Positions 44,821-53,783 of a stretch of DNA of 64,000 bases are shown piece by piece. Origin of the DNA: Rothia sp035916755 (lineage in GTDB: Bacteria; Actinomycetota; Actinomycetes; Actinomycetales; Micrococcaceae); contig NZ_JAYWIX010000009.1 in the NCBI RefSeq assembly GCF_035916755.1, forward strand, positions 1 to 64,000, in the 5' to 3' direction. Position numbers and translations under genes: made by a program. The notes under the pieces are model-generated. The model had not been told where the DNA came from. It did no database searches and saw nothing but the letters and a program-made list of their open reading frames with translations. Positions within the stretch are counted from its first letter, which is position 1. Each line of letters opens with the position of its first letter.

Positions 44821-45537
44821 GTGAGCGAACGAACTCCGCAGACTCCGGCAAGCCCGCCCCACAAGGGCTCTCGCCCCCTCACTGCCCGCCAGAAAAAAAT
44901 TTTGAGCGCCATTTCGAGCGCTATCGATGAGCACGGCTACCCACCGTCTATGCGTGAAATCGGTGACCTTGTTGGTCTCGCTTCACTCTCATCTGTTACC
45001 CACCAGCTCTCGCGCCTCGAAGAGATGGGCTACATTAGGCGCGATCCCAAGCGTCCGCGCGCCATTGAGGTTCTCACCGGCGAGACCTCCCCCGAAGAAG
45101 CAAAGCCTGAAACCAGCGTCATCACGCTGCCGATTGTGCCCACCTTCGCGCAGACCGACGACAACCTTGCAACTGTTCCCCTGGTGGGCCGTATTGCTGC
45201 GGGCTCCCCCATTGCCGCCGAGCAGGCAATCGAAGACGTCATGACGCTCCCCCGCCAGCTCGTAGGTCAGGGCGACCTCTTTATGCTGCGCGTCAAGGGG
45301 GACTCCATGGTCGATGCTGCGATTTGCGATGGCGACTGGGTGGTAGTGCGTGCCCAGAACACTGCTCAGAACGGTGACATTGTCGCGGCCTTGCTTGACG
45401 ATGAGGCCACCGTGAAGACCTTCCGCCAGCGCGACGGCCACACCTGGTTGCTGCCCCAGAACACCCAGTACGAGCCTATCCTGGGCGATAAGGCCACCAT
45501 CATGGGTAAGGTCGTCTCGGTACTGCGTAGTCTCTAA
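44821..45537 (+). CDS. lexA: LexA repressor
   Basis: The SOS master repressor has 238 residues. The N-terminal winged helix spans about 20-85 (PPSMREIGDLVGLASLSSVT). The self-cleavage site is Ala127-Gly128 in GRIAAGSP, and the catalytic dyad is Ser162 (KGDSM) and Lys199 (EATVKTF). All key residues are present. The GTG start has GAGACGAGA upstream. It is divergent from the LysM gene and convergent with the DinG-like helicase gene, 14 bases away. Confidence 0.97.
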   Translation: MSERTPQTPASPPHKGSRPLTARQKKILSAISSAIDEHGYPPSMREIGDLVGLASLSSVTHQLSRLEEMGYIRRDPKRPRAIEVLTGETSPEEAKPETSVITLPIVPTFAQTDDNLATVPLVGRIAAGSPIAAEQAIEDVMTLPRQLVGQGDLFMLRVKGDSMVDAAICDGDWVVVRAQNTAQNGDIVAALLDDEATVKTFRQRDGHTWLLPQNTQYEPILGDKATIMGKVVSVLRSL

Positions 45538-45551
45538 GACCTAGCCTCTCA

Positions 45552-47588
45552 CTAGTCGATTGACTGTTTGAGGCGCTCGAGCGCGCCTAACACCACGTCC
45601 TTGCGGGTGGTAGTCCAGAAGGGCGGCAGCGACTTCACCAGATAGGAACCGTAGCGCTGAGTAGCGATACGGGAGTCAAGGACTGCCACAACACCCCTGT
45701 CACCGACTGACCTCACTAGACGACCGGCGCCCTGGGCCATACGGACCGCAGCATGGTAGGCAGAAACAGCCATGAAGCCGTTACCACCGGCAGCGGCTAC
45801 CGCCCGGGTGCGCGCCTGCGACAGCGGGTCATCGGGGCGGGGGAATGGAATACGGTCCATCATGACCAGGCGGCAGGAGTCGCCAGGAACGTCCACGCCC
45901 TGCCAGAGACTCATGGTGCCAAAAAGGCAGGAATCGGTGTCCTCGGTGAACTCCTGCACCAGGGCACGCAGAGACGACTCCCCCTGCAAAAGAATATTCA
46001 GATCGGTGCGCTCCCGCACATACTCGGCAGCCAGCTCTGCCCCGCGCTTAGAGGAAAAGAGCCCCAGCGCGCCGCCACCCGAGGCGGTCACAAGCTCAAC
46101 GATACGGTCCAGCTGCTCTACCGAAACTCCCCGGCCGGGTTTAGGCAGGTCAGAGGCTAGATACAGCACGCCCTGCTTGGGGTAGTTAAAGGGTGAGCCC
46201 ACGTCGATACCGTCCCAGCGCGGAGCGTCCTTACCCATCAGCCCCAGGGCACCAGCGGCGGCATCAAAACTTTCTCCCACCGTCAGCGTCGCAGATGTCA
46301 GCACCACGGTTCGGTTTTCGAAAAGTCCTTCTCGCAGGTAACCAGCAACCGAGATAGGGGCAATGTTCAAGGTGGCGGGATCATCGTCGGCAGCCGCCAC
46401 ATACCCCCTGCCGGGCTCCCAGGAGCCGGTACGAGAAACCCAGATGACCTGGTAGAGCGGGTCAGCGGTCAGCATCTTCTCTGAGGTTTCGTGCACCTCT
46501 GTCAGGGCGGCACGCGCCATCTGGCGGCCGGCGTCGCCATCCTTATCCCCGCTCTTCGTATCGGAGAGAGCCTGACGCGCCGCATCGCGCACGCGTTCCA
46601 TGGCAGCGGCAACCCGGTCAGGCAAGCCCTTGGGCATCATCTCTGCGGGCACCCCGTTGAGAGAATCGTCAAGGGCGAGCGCTGCCTGTTCTAGTGCCTT
46701 GTGGTCGGCATCCGTGTGCCGTTTGAGGCTGCGGGCAACCTTGGTAATAGCGGCCGGCGAGAGTGCCCCGGTGACGGCGCCGGTGACGCGGTCAGCTAGT
46801 TCGTGGGCCTCGTCGATGATGGCGATGTCGTGGTCGGGCAGCACCGCAGCACCTTCAAAGGCGTTGATAGCGAGAAGGGCGTGGTTGGTAATGACGATAT
46901 CTGATTCAGCAGCTCTGGTTCGGGCCATCTCGCTGAAACACTCTTCGACCAGGGGGCACTTTTTGCCCAGGCACTCTGAGGCGGTGACGGCTATCTGCCG
47001 CCATGCCTTATCGCTGACACCTGGCAGCAACTCGTCGCGGTCGCCGGTGTCGGTGGTCTGTGCCCACTCGCGAAGGCGCACAACCTCCTCCCCCAGCTTT
47101 CCTGAGGGACCGGTGGAGCCGGTAGCGGCGTCCATATCGAAGAGGGCATCTCCGTCGTCCTCGGGGTAGCCGCCTTCAAGCTTGTGTAGGCAGACGTAAT
47201 TGTTGCGCCCCTTGAGGATAGCGACGTCGGTTTCGTGCTCGGGTTCATCGCCCAGGGATTCCAGCAGGCGCGGAATATCGCGATTAACAATCTGGGCTTG
47301 CAGGGCCAGGGTTGCGGTAGCTACCACGATAGGTTTTTCTGCTGTTTGGGCAGCGTGAATGGCGGGTACCAGGTAGCCCAGGGACTTACCCGTACCGGTA
47401 CCGGCCTGCACCAGCAGGTGTTTTTCGGTGTCGAGGGCACGGGCTACGTGGGCTGCCATGGTGCGCTGGCCGTCGCGCTTCTGGCCGCCGGAGCGCTCCA
47501 CGACGGTGTCGAGGAGCTGTAGGACGGGCTTGGCACCGGGCAGGGTCTCTAGCTCCTGCCCGGTGGGTGCGGTGACGTGGTCGTTCAT
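45552..47588 (-). CDS. dinG: DinG/XPD-type ATP-dependent DNA helicase
   Basis: This 678-residue superfamily 2 helicase has Walker A QAGTGTGKSLGYLVPA (near 61-76) and the DEAH box IIDEAHEL. Four Cys (NNYVCLHKL, then ECLGKKCPLVEEC) are placed as in the iron-sulphur cluster of XPD/DinG. C-terminal motifs are FGTMSLWQGVDVPGD and QGAGRLVRSVGDRG. DinG resolves R-loops and other structures and is SOS-induced in E. coli; no LexA box is seen here. ATG 47588 overlaps the hflX stop (ATGA), so it is coupled to hflX. Confidence 0.92.
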   Translation of the reverse strand: MNDHVTAPTGQELETLPGAKPVLQLLDTVVERSGGQKRDGQRTMAAHVARALDTEKHLLVQAGTGTGKSLGYLVPAIHAAQTAEKPIVVATATLALQAQIVNRDIPRLLESLGDEPEHETDVAILKGRNNYVCLHKLEGGYPEDDGDALFDMDAATGSTGPSGKLGEEVVRLREWAQTTDTGDRDELLPGVSDKAWRQIAVTASECLGKKCPLVEECFSEMARTRAAESDIVITNHALLAINAFEGAAVLPDHDIAIIDEAHELADRVTGAVTGALSPAAITKVARSLKRHTDADHKALEQAALALDDSLNGVPAEMMPKGLPDRVAAAMERVRDAARQALSDTKSGDKDGDAGRQMARAALTEVHETSEKMLTADPLYQVIWVSRTGSWEPGRGYVAAADDDPATLNIAPISVAGYLREGLFENRTVVLTSATLTVGESFDAAAGALGLMGKDAPRWDGIDVGSPFNYPKQGVLYLASDLPKPGRGVSVEQLDRIVELVTASGGGALGLFSSKRGAELAAEYVRERTDLNILLQGESSLRALVQEFTEDTDSCLFGTMSLWQGVDVPGDSCRLVMMDRIPFPRPDDPLSQARTRAVAAAGGNGFMAVSAYHAAVRMAQGAGRLVRSVGDRGVVAVLDSRIATQRYGSYLVKSLPPFWTTTRKDVVLGALERLKQSID

Positions 47589-49189
47589 GCGCGCTGAGTC
47601 TCTACCGCCCCTGAGGCGATAGCTTCGTCGATTTCAGGTTGCAGTACTTCAAGAAGGTCTTCTTCGAGCACGTACTCCGCAAGGTCAGAGGCTACCTCTT
47701 CGCGGACCAGGGCCTGCACGTAGGTGCCGTCTTGCACAAAGGCAGTACGCAGAATCTCGGCGTCCCACTCGTGCAGACGGGACACCACGCCACCTGCTGA
47801 GAAGGGTACCAGCAGGTTGAGTTCAATGGAGGGGCGGGGAATGGTATCAGCTATCTTTTGCTGGAGTTCCTCGATACCCTCGCCGGTGCGGGCTGAGACC
47901 ACAACGTGGTTGGGTTCCTTCTGGCGCAGGCGCTCAATGACGAAGGGGTCGGCCGCATCTGCCTTGTTGAGCACAATGATTTCGGGGATATTTTGGGCGT
48001 CGACCTCGGTAATCACCTGACGGACGGAGTGAATCTGCCCCTCGGGGTCGGGGTGGGAGACATCCACGACGTGAACAATCACATCAGCGTCAGCCACTTC
48101 CTCAAGGGTAGAGCGAAAGGCCTCCACCAGCTGGGTGGGCAGGGCGCGCACGAAGCCGACGGTGTCAGACAGGGTGTAGCCCACGCCGTCCGGAGTCTGG
48201 GCCTTGCGCACGGTAGGGTCGAGGGTCGCAAAGAGGGCGTTCTCGACCAGCACGCCGGCGTCTGTGAGGCGGTTGAGCAGGGAGGACTTACCGGCGTTGG
48301 TGTAACCGGCAATAGCTACGGATGGCACCCGGTTACGCTTGCGGTTCAGGCGCTTGGTTTCGCGGGCAGGAGCCATGGCCGCAATCTCTCGCTTGAGCTT
48401 GGCCATGCGGGCGCGCAGGCGGCGGCGGTCCATTTCGATTTTGGTTTCGCCGGGACCGCGGGAACCAATACCCTCACCACCGGCGGCACGGCCACCAGCC
48501 TGACGGGACAGAGAGGCACCCCAACCGCGCAGACGCGGCAGCATGTATTCAAGCTGGGCCAGCTCAACCTGGGCCTTACCCTCACGCGACTTAGCGTGCT
48601 GGGCGAAGATATCAAGAATCAGGGCGGTTCGGTCAATGACCTTGACCTTGACGATATCTTCAATAGCTCGGCGCTGGGATGGGGCCAGCTCGGCGTCCAC
48701 AATCACGGTATCGGCACCGGACGCCTCAACGATATCTTTAAGTTCGAGCACCTTGCCGGAGCCCAGGTAGGTACCCGGGTCGGGCTTCAGACGACGCTGC
48801 ACCAGACCGTCCAGAACCTCAGAACCGGCAGTCTCAGCCAGCGCCGCCAGCTCACGTAGGGAATTCTCAGCTTCTTCCAGAGTGCCCTCTGACCAGATGC
48901 CTGCCAGCACAACGCGCTCAAGGCGCAGCTGGCGGTATTCAACTTCGGTCACATCATCGAGTTCGGTCGACAGACCAGCCACACGGCGTAGCGCCCGGCG
49001 CTCTTCGAGATCTACCTGGTCACCGTCGTATTCGGAATGTTCACGCTGGTTATCTGAGAGTTCGCGGGCCCTTTCATCAAGCACACTGCCGTTGCCCGCT
49101 GCCCGCCCCAGCACGCGGTCTACCGTGAGTCTCAGCTGTTCATCTGAGGGAAGTTTAGGGTCATTGCTGGGGTTTGAAGTCTCGGTCAT
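47585..49189 (-). CDS. hflX: ribosome-associated GTPase HflX
   Basis: The 534-residue GTPase rescues or splits stalled 70S ribosomes. The HflX N-domain (PDPGTYLGSGKVLELKDIVE) is followed by the coiled region RGWGASLSRQAGGRAAGGEG. The G domain has P-loop GYTNAGKSSLLNRL, switch DTVGFVRALPTQLVEAFRST, NKAD and SART. The N-terminus has about 70 acidic residues not found in shorter homologues. ATG 49189 has AAAGG 4 bases upstream. Confidence 0.95.
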   Translation of the reverse strand: MTETSNPSNDPKLPSDEQLRLTVDRVLGRAAGNGSVLDERARELSDNQREHSEYDGDQVDLEERRALRRVAGLSTELDDVTEVEYRQLRLERVVLAGIWSEGTLEEAENSLRELAALAETAGSEVLDGLVQRRLKPDPGTYLGSGKVLELKDIVEASGADTVIVDAELAPSQRRAIEDIVKVKVIDRTALILDIFAQHAKSREGKAQVELAQLEYMLPRLRGWGASLSRQAGGRAAGGEGIGSRGPGETKIEMDRRRLRARMAKLKREIAAMAPARETKRLNRKRNRVPSVAIAGYTNAGKSSLLNRLTDAGVLVENALFATLDPTVRKAQTPDGVGYTLSDTVGFVRALPTQLVEAFRSTLEEVADADVIVHVVDVSHPDPEGQIHSVRQVITEVDAQNIPEIIVLNKADAADPFVIERLRQKEPNHVVVSARTGEGIEELQQKIADTIPRPSIELNLLVPFSAGGVVSRLHEWDAEILRTAFVQDGTYVQALVREEVASDLAEYVLEEDLLEVLQPEIDEAIASGAVETQRA

Positions 49190-49276
49190 AGTACCTTTCG
49201 AGGTGGTTTGAGGCGTCCTTCTATTCTAGCTTTTCCGGGGCGGTAAGGGCAGAGGCTTAGCGTAGAATGAACGTCT

Positions 49277-49882
49277 ATGAGTAGCGCGCACTATTTTTCT
49301 GAAAACCCCACCGGCGAATTTTCGCCCCAGCCTGTAACTGTTGAGCTGGGCGGACACCGGGTGCAGGTTCTGACCGCTTCCGGCATCTTTAGCCCGGGTG
49401 GGGTTGACAAGGGAACCCGTATTCTCCTGGATGAGGCCCCTGCCCCGCAGGGGGCGCGCATGCTCGATATCGGGTGTGGGTGGGGCCCGATTACCCTGAG
49501 CCTGGCAATGGCAGCGCCTGATGCTGAGGTCTACGGGGTCGAGGTGAACTCCCGCTCTGCCCAGCTCACCGAGATGAACGCTGAACGTCTGGGCCTGAGC
49601 AACGTAACGGTCTCAGCCCCCGAGGCACTCGATGAAACGCTTACCTTTGACACCATCTGGTCCAACCCGCCCATCCGCGTGGGTAAGGACGTGCTACACG
49701 GCATCATGCACACCTGGCTGCCCCGTCTTGCCCCCGACGGCACCGCCTACCTAGTCGTGCAGAAAAACCTGGGCTCAGACTCCCTGCAGAAGTGGCTGGC
49801 TGAAACTTTCCCCGACCTAGAGGTAACCCGCTACGCTACCTCAAAAGGTTTCCGCATTCTTGAGGTGCACCGCCCGGAATAG
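49277..49882 (+). CDS. RsmC-like class I methyltransferase
   Basis: The 201-residue protein has SAM motif I LDIGCGWGPITL near 64-75, acidic motif II EVYGVEVN and the catalytic NPPIR, as in RsmC and RlmG-type rRNA guanine-N2 methyltransferases. Only the C-terminal catalytic half of E. coli RsmC is represented, as is usual in actinobacteria. ATG 49277 has no ribosome binding site, but TAGAAT at 49263-49268 would start transcription at about the ATG, so the mRNA may be leaderless. It diverges from hflX. Confidence 0.88.
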   Translation: MSSAHYFSENPTGEFSPQPVTVELGGHRVQVLTASGIFSPGGVDKGTRILLDEAPAPQGARMLDIGCGWGPITLSLAMAAPDAEVYGVEVNSRSAQLTEMNAERLGLSNVTVSAPEALDETLTFDTIWSNPPIRVGKDVLHGIMHTWLPRLAPDGTAYLVVQKNLGSDSLQKWLAETFPDLEVTRYATSKGFRILEVHRPE

Positions 49883-49966
49883 CTCCTCAGCTAATACATG
49901 TAAGAAAGGCAGAGGCATACTTCTGCCCGTCGACCCTCTCGCAGCTTCGCTTCGCTCAGTCGCGAT

Positions 49967-50275
49967 TCACGCCAGCCCCGAGCCAACGGGCTGCCAGCAT
50001 GCCCCTGTCTCTTCTGCCGCCTTGACTATGCGGGCCTTGTGCTTACGAGCGTCCTCGGGATCAGCGTAGGAGGGGGCACCTGCGTGCGCCACCGAAATGA
50101 GCTCTCCACCGGCTCCAGCAAGTCCAGGGATGCCGCCAAGGTCAAGGACGGTGCCGGGGGCGCGGTCGCCGATGAGGGTAACAAGCGAAGCGTTAGGCTT
50201 GCCCGACCACATCTGTTCCCGCTCTGAGTAAATCTCGTTCCAGAGTTCCCGGTTGTTTTCTAGGTTTTCAGTCAT
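49967..50275 (-). pseudogene. internally deleted SAM-dependent methyltransferase remnant
   Basis: The 102-residue frame starts like a family of small methyltransferases: NRELWNEIYSEREQMWSGKP, then PGTVLDLGG, the beginning of SAM motif I. It then jumps to sequence that looks like the late part of the same fold (GAGGELISVAHAGAPSYADP) and ends at 49967. The intact family is about 200 residues, so the central SAM-binding part seems to be missing. ATG 50275 follows the dapF stop directly (TAAATG), so it may still be translated. No activity is expected. Confidence 0.65.
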
Positions 50276-51232
50276 TTAGCCCAGCAGCACCTTACCGGTC
50301 ATGGCGGCAGGCCCTGCCAACACGACGTGTTCGAGGTTGTCGGGGCCCAGTACGAAAGTGACGGCCAGGGTTCCACCGGGTACGCGGACCAGCCACTCGT
50401 CGGGGGCGTCCTCGCCACCCCAGAAGCGGGTAGCGGCAGCGGCGGCACAAGCGCCGGTACCGCAGGAGAGGGTTTCGCCGACGCCGCGTTCGTGCACGCG
50501 CATGCGAATTGAACCGATGTTTTCGGTGGCGGGGTCGCCGTCCTCTGCTGAGATTTCTTCGGGGACGACGAACTCTACGTTGGTGCCTTCAGGCGGGTTG
50601 GGTGAAACCTTGGGGGCCTCGTGCAGGTTCAGCCCGTCAAGCTTGCCGTCGGTACCCAGCATGACAACGGTGTGGGGGTTACCCATGGTAATGGACAGGG
50701 CCCCGCGGGGAGTACGCAGGCCCTTGGCGGTCACCTGGGCGTCGGTGCCGTTATCGCGGGCCATGTCGCCGTTGATGAAGCCCCAGGGGCCCATATCAAT
50801 GGCGTAGCCGTCTTCGGTGCGACCTACAGCCTTGATACCGGCGCGGGTAGCAATCAGCAGGCGTCCGCCCTCTTCAAGCTCAACCAGTTTCTCGGTCAAC
50901 AGATAGTCCACAAAAGCGCGCACACCATTGCCGCACATCTCGGCGATTGAGCCGTCGCCGTTGCGGTAGTCCATGAACCAGATAGCTTCGGGAGCCTCTT
51001 CCAGCAGGTGGGAGGCAAAATCCAGGTGCTCGGTCTTGACCGCGCGGATAAAGCCGTCAGCACCGATGCCGAAGTGGCGGTCGGTAACCCTAGCGATGAG
51101 CTCGGCAGGCAGATTAAGCTTGGCTTCGGGGTCAGTGACGAAGATGAAGTCGTTGCCGGTTGCCTGCCCCTTGGTAAGGGTCTTACCGGTCAAATCGCCC
51201 CAGACGGGGATTTCTACGGTGTGGGTTGCCAC
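50276..51232 (-). CDS. dapF: diaminopimelate epimerase
   Basis: The 318-residue enzyme converts LL- to meso-diaminopimelate for lysine and cell wall synthesis. The two catalytic Cys are in EMCGNGVRAF near residue 100 and SCGTGACAAAAATRF near 260. GQATGNDFIFV and MGNPHTVVML are also diagnostic. GTG 51232 has GGAAAGG 8 bases upstream. It follows miaA by 36 bases. Confidence 0.96.
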   Translation of the reverse strand: MATHTVEIPVWGDLTGKTLTKGQATGNDFIFVTDPEAKLNLPAELIARVTDRHFGIGADGFIRAVKTEHLDFASHLLEEAPEAIWFMDYRNGDGSIAEMCGNGVRAFVDYLLTEKLVELEEGGRLLIATRAGIKAVGRTEDGYAIDMGPWGFINGDMARDNGTDAQVTAKGLRTPRGALSITMGNPHTVVMLGTDGKLDGLNLHEAPKVSPNPPEGTNVEFVVPEEISAEDGDPATENIGSIRMRVHERGVGETLSCGTGACAAAAATRFWGGEDAPDEWLVRVPGGTLAVTFVLGPDNLEHVVLAGPAAMTGKVLLG

Positions 51233-51268
51233 GGGTTTTGCCTTTCCGTTGTGGGGCGCTTTTCTTAC

Positions 51269-52231
51269 TTAGTCTAGTGCCTGGTTGCCCTTGACGAGGG
51301 CCAGGGCTTCTTCGAGCAGGGTGGAGCTGGACCAGTCGAGCCAGTGCACCCGGTGATCTGCCCTGAACCAGGTGAGCTGGCGGCGGGCGAACTGGCGGGT
51401 GGCGGTGACGGTATCGTCAACTGCCTGGGCGACAGAATATTCCTCACCGGCGGGCAGCAAGCCGCGGGCGGCGTCCAGAACCTTGAGAAATTCCCGGTAG
51501 CCGATGGCTGCCGGGGCGGTTTTGCCCCGGCGCAGGCCCCTGGCTTCGAGGGCTTCTACCTCGGCCAGCAGGCCGGCTTCTTCCATGGCAACTACCCTCT
51601 GGCGCAGCCGCTGGTGCAGCTGGGCTCGGTCGCCGTTGAGACCAATTTGAAGGGCAGGCTGGTGGTAGGTGCGGGTGGGCATAAAGGACGAGAAGGGGCG
51701 GCCGGTCACCTCAAAGACCTCAAGAGCACGAACCAGGCGGCGGTCGTCCTTGACCCGCTCGGCAGATTCGGGGTCAACCGTGCGCAGGCGCTGAAGCAGG
51801 GGGCCGGGGCCGGACGCCGCCAGCTCGGCTTCTAGACGGGAGCGCACGGCAGGGTCGGTTTCGGGAAATTCCAAAACGTCCAGGGCAGCACGCACATACA
51901 GGCCGGAGCCACCGACCAGAATCGGGTAGTTCCCGCGAGCGCGGATCTCATCGAAGGTAGCCCTAGCCTGAGCCTGGAAGGTTGCCACCGAGGCTTCTTC
52001 AGTAACCTCGAGGGTGTCGAGCAGGTGGTGGGGAACCCCCTGCATTTCTTCGGCAGTAACCTTGGCGGTGCCGATATCCATACCCCGGTAGAACTGCATG
52101 GAATCGGCGTTGACACACTCCCCGCCCAAAGCCCGTGCCAGCTCGATAGCGAGGGCGCTTTTACCCGAGCCGGTGGGGCCCACCACGGCGATAATCGGCA
52201 GGGAGCTGCTGGCGGCGTCCTTCTCTGTCAT
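51269..52231 (-). CDS. miaA: tRNA dimethylallyltransferase
   Basis: MiaA adds the isopentenyl group to A37 of tRNAs reading UNN codons. It is 320 residues. The P-loop is VVGPTGSGKSALAIELARA near the start, followed by NADSMQFYRGMDIGTAKV, VGGSGLYVRA and QFARRQLTWFR at the C-terminus. ATG 52231 lies 3 bases after the miaB stop, so the two consecutive modification enzymes are coupled. Confidence 0.96.
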   Translation of the reverse strand: MTEKDAASSSLPIIAVVGPTGSGKSALAIELARALGGECVNADSMQFYRGMDIGTAKVTAEEMQGVPHHLLDTLEVTEEASVATFQAQARATFDEIRARGNYPILVGGSGLYVRAALDVLEFPETDPAVRSRLEAELAASGPGPLLQRLRTVDPESAERVKDDRRLVRALEVFEVTGRPFSSFMPTRTYHQPALQIGLNGDRAQLHQRLRQRVVAMEEAGLLAEVEALEARGLRRGKTAPAAIGYREFLKVLDAARGLLPAGEEYSVAQAVDDTVTATRQFARRQLTWFRADHRVHWLDWSSSTLLEEALALVKGNQALD

Positions 52232-52234
52232 GGG

Positions 52235-53749
52235 TTAGAGGGCGGGCTTAAAGGTGGGGAAGCCCAGGGAAACCGGGGTGCCGGGCACCTGGGTGGTACC
52301 GGTGCCGCAGGAGTCGGCCTGGGCACGGTCCCAGGCGTCACCCGCGCGGGAGCGGCGCACCGAGTACTGGTCAGCGGTGGGGTCAGAAATCAGGTGGAAG
52401 GAACCGGCCTCGGTGATGGGCAGGGTCACCAGATCACCGGGGCGGGGCACCTCGCAGCCTTCGGGCACGGTGAAGTGCACCAGGCGCTGGTCGCGGGCGC
52501 GGCCCGACAGTCGGCCGGTTTCTTCGGCCTTGCGCCCTGACTCTGCGGTAACCATCAGCTCAACGGTCTTACCCAGCTGCTTACGGTTTTCTTCACCGGC
52601 AATGCGGTCCTGTAGGGCGATCAGGCGCTCGTAGCGTTCCTGCACCACAGCCTTGGGCACCTGGTTGGGCATGGTCGCTGCCGGAGTGCCGGGGCGAATT
52701 GAATACTGGAAGGTAAAAGCGGACGAGAAACGGGACTCCTCAACCACCCGCAGGGTCTCCTGGAAGTCCTCTTCGGTTTCGCCGGGGAAGCCCACGATAA
52801 TGTCGGTGGTGATGACGGCATCGGGGATGCGCTCGCGCACCTTCTCCAGGATGCCCAGGAACTTCTTGGAGCGGTAGGAACGCTTCATGTCCTTGAGCAC
52901 CTTGTCAGAGCCGGACTGCAGGGGCATGTGCAGCACGGGCATGACGTTGGGGGTTTCGGCCATAGCATCGATGACGTCGTCGGTGAACATGGCCGGGTGG
53001 GGGGAGGTAAAGCGGACGCGCTCTAGGCCCTCAATCTCGCCGCAGGCGCGCAGCAGCTTCGAGAATGCCTGGCGGTCGCCAAAGCCCACACCGTAGGAGT
53101 TGACGTTCTGGCCCAGCAGAGTCACTTCGATGGCGCCGTCGTCAACTAGGGCCTGCACTTCTGCCAGGATTTCACCGGGGCGGCGGTCTTCTTCCTTACC
53201 GCGCAGAGAGGGCACGATGCAGAAGGTACAGGTGTTGTTGCAGCCCACCGAAATAGAGACCCAGCCGGAGTACACGTGGTCGCGCTTGGTCGGCAGGGTG
53301 GAGGGGAATACCTCTAGGGCTTCTAACAGCTCAGCCTGGGCCTCGTTGTTATGACGGGCGCGCTCGAGCAGAGTGGGCAGGGAGCCGATGTTGTGGGTAC
53401 CGAACACCACGTCGACCCAGGGGGCCTTCTTCAGAATGACGTCCTGGTCTTTCTGCGCCAGGCAGCCACCCACAGCGATCTGCATGCCTTCGTTCTCACG
53501 CTTGACCGGGGCGAGCTGCCCCAGGTTACCGTAGAGCTTGTTATCGGCGTTTTCGCGTACGGCACAGGTGTTAAAAACGACCAGGTCGGGGGTGGTTCCC
53601 TCTTCTGCGGGCACGTAGCCTGATGCTTCGAGCAGGCCGCTCATGCGCTCTGAATCGTGTACGTTCATCTGGCAGCCGAAGGTACGCACCTCGTAGGTGC
53701 GGGTCTTGGGTGCTGCCACGGGCTTGTCGGTGTTCACGTCAATACTCAC
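52235..53749 (-). CDS. miaB: tRNA-2-methylthio-N6-dimethylallyladenosine synthase
   Basis: This 504-residue radical SAM methylthiotransferase acts after MiaA on A37. The N-terminal cluster Cys include FGCQMNVHD, NTCAVRENA and GGCLAQ. The radical SAM triad is GCNNTCTFCIVP. A TRAM domain follows (GKTVELMVTAESGRK). The last 40 residues (RAGDAWDRAQADSCGTGTTQ...) are an extension seen in actinobacterial MiaB. GTG 53749 has only a weak ribosome binding site. Confidence 0.95.
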   Translation of the reverse strand: MSIDVNTDKPVAAPKTRTYEVRTFGCQMNVHDSERMSGLLEASGYVPAEEGTTPDLVVFNTCAVRENADNKLYGNLGQLAPVKRENEGMQIAVGGCLAQKDQDVILKKAPWVDVVFGTHNIGSLPTLLERARHNNEAQAELLEALEVFPSTLPTKRDHVYSGWVSISVGCNNTCTFCIVPSLRGKEEDRRPGEILAEVQALVDDGAIEVTLLGQNVNSYGVGFGDRQAFSKLLRACGEIEGLERVRFTSPHPAMFTDDVIDAMAETPNVMPVLHMPLQSGSDKVLKDMKRSYRSKKFLGILEKVRERIPDAVITTDIIVGFPGETEEDFQETLRVVEESRFSSAFTFQYSIRPGTPAATMPNQVPKAVVQERYERLIALQDRIAGEENRKQLGKTVELMVTAESGRKAEETGRLSGRARDQRLVHFTVPEGCEVPRPGDLVTLPITEAGSFHLISDPTADQYSVRRSRAGDAWDRAQADSCGTGTTQVPGTPVSLGFPTFKPAL

Positions 53750-53783
53750 CCGTACAGTCTACTAGGTTGCTATTCTGGGCTCT

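Noticed and set aside
47906..48859. A 317-codon plus-strand open frame opposite hflX
   Set aside because: It is a shadow of hflX with no start signal and no domain; its composition mirrors the codons of the GTPase.
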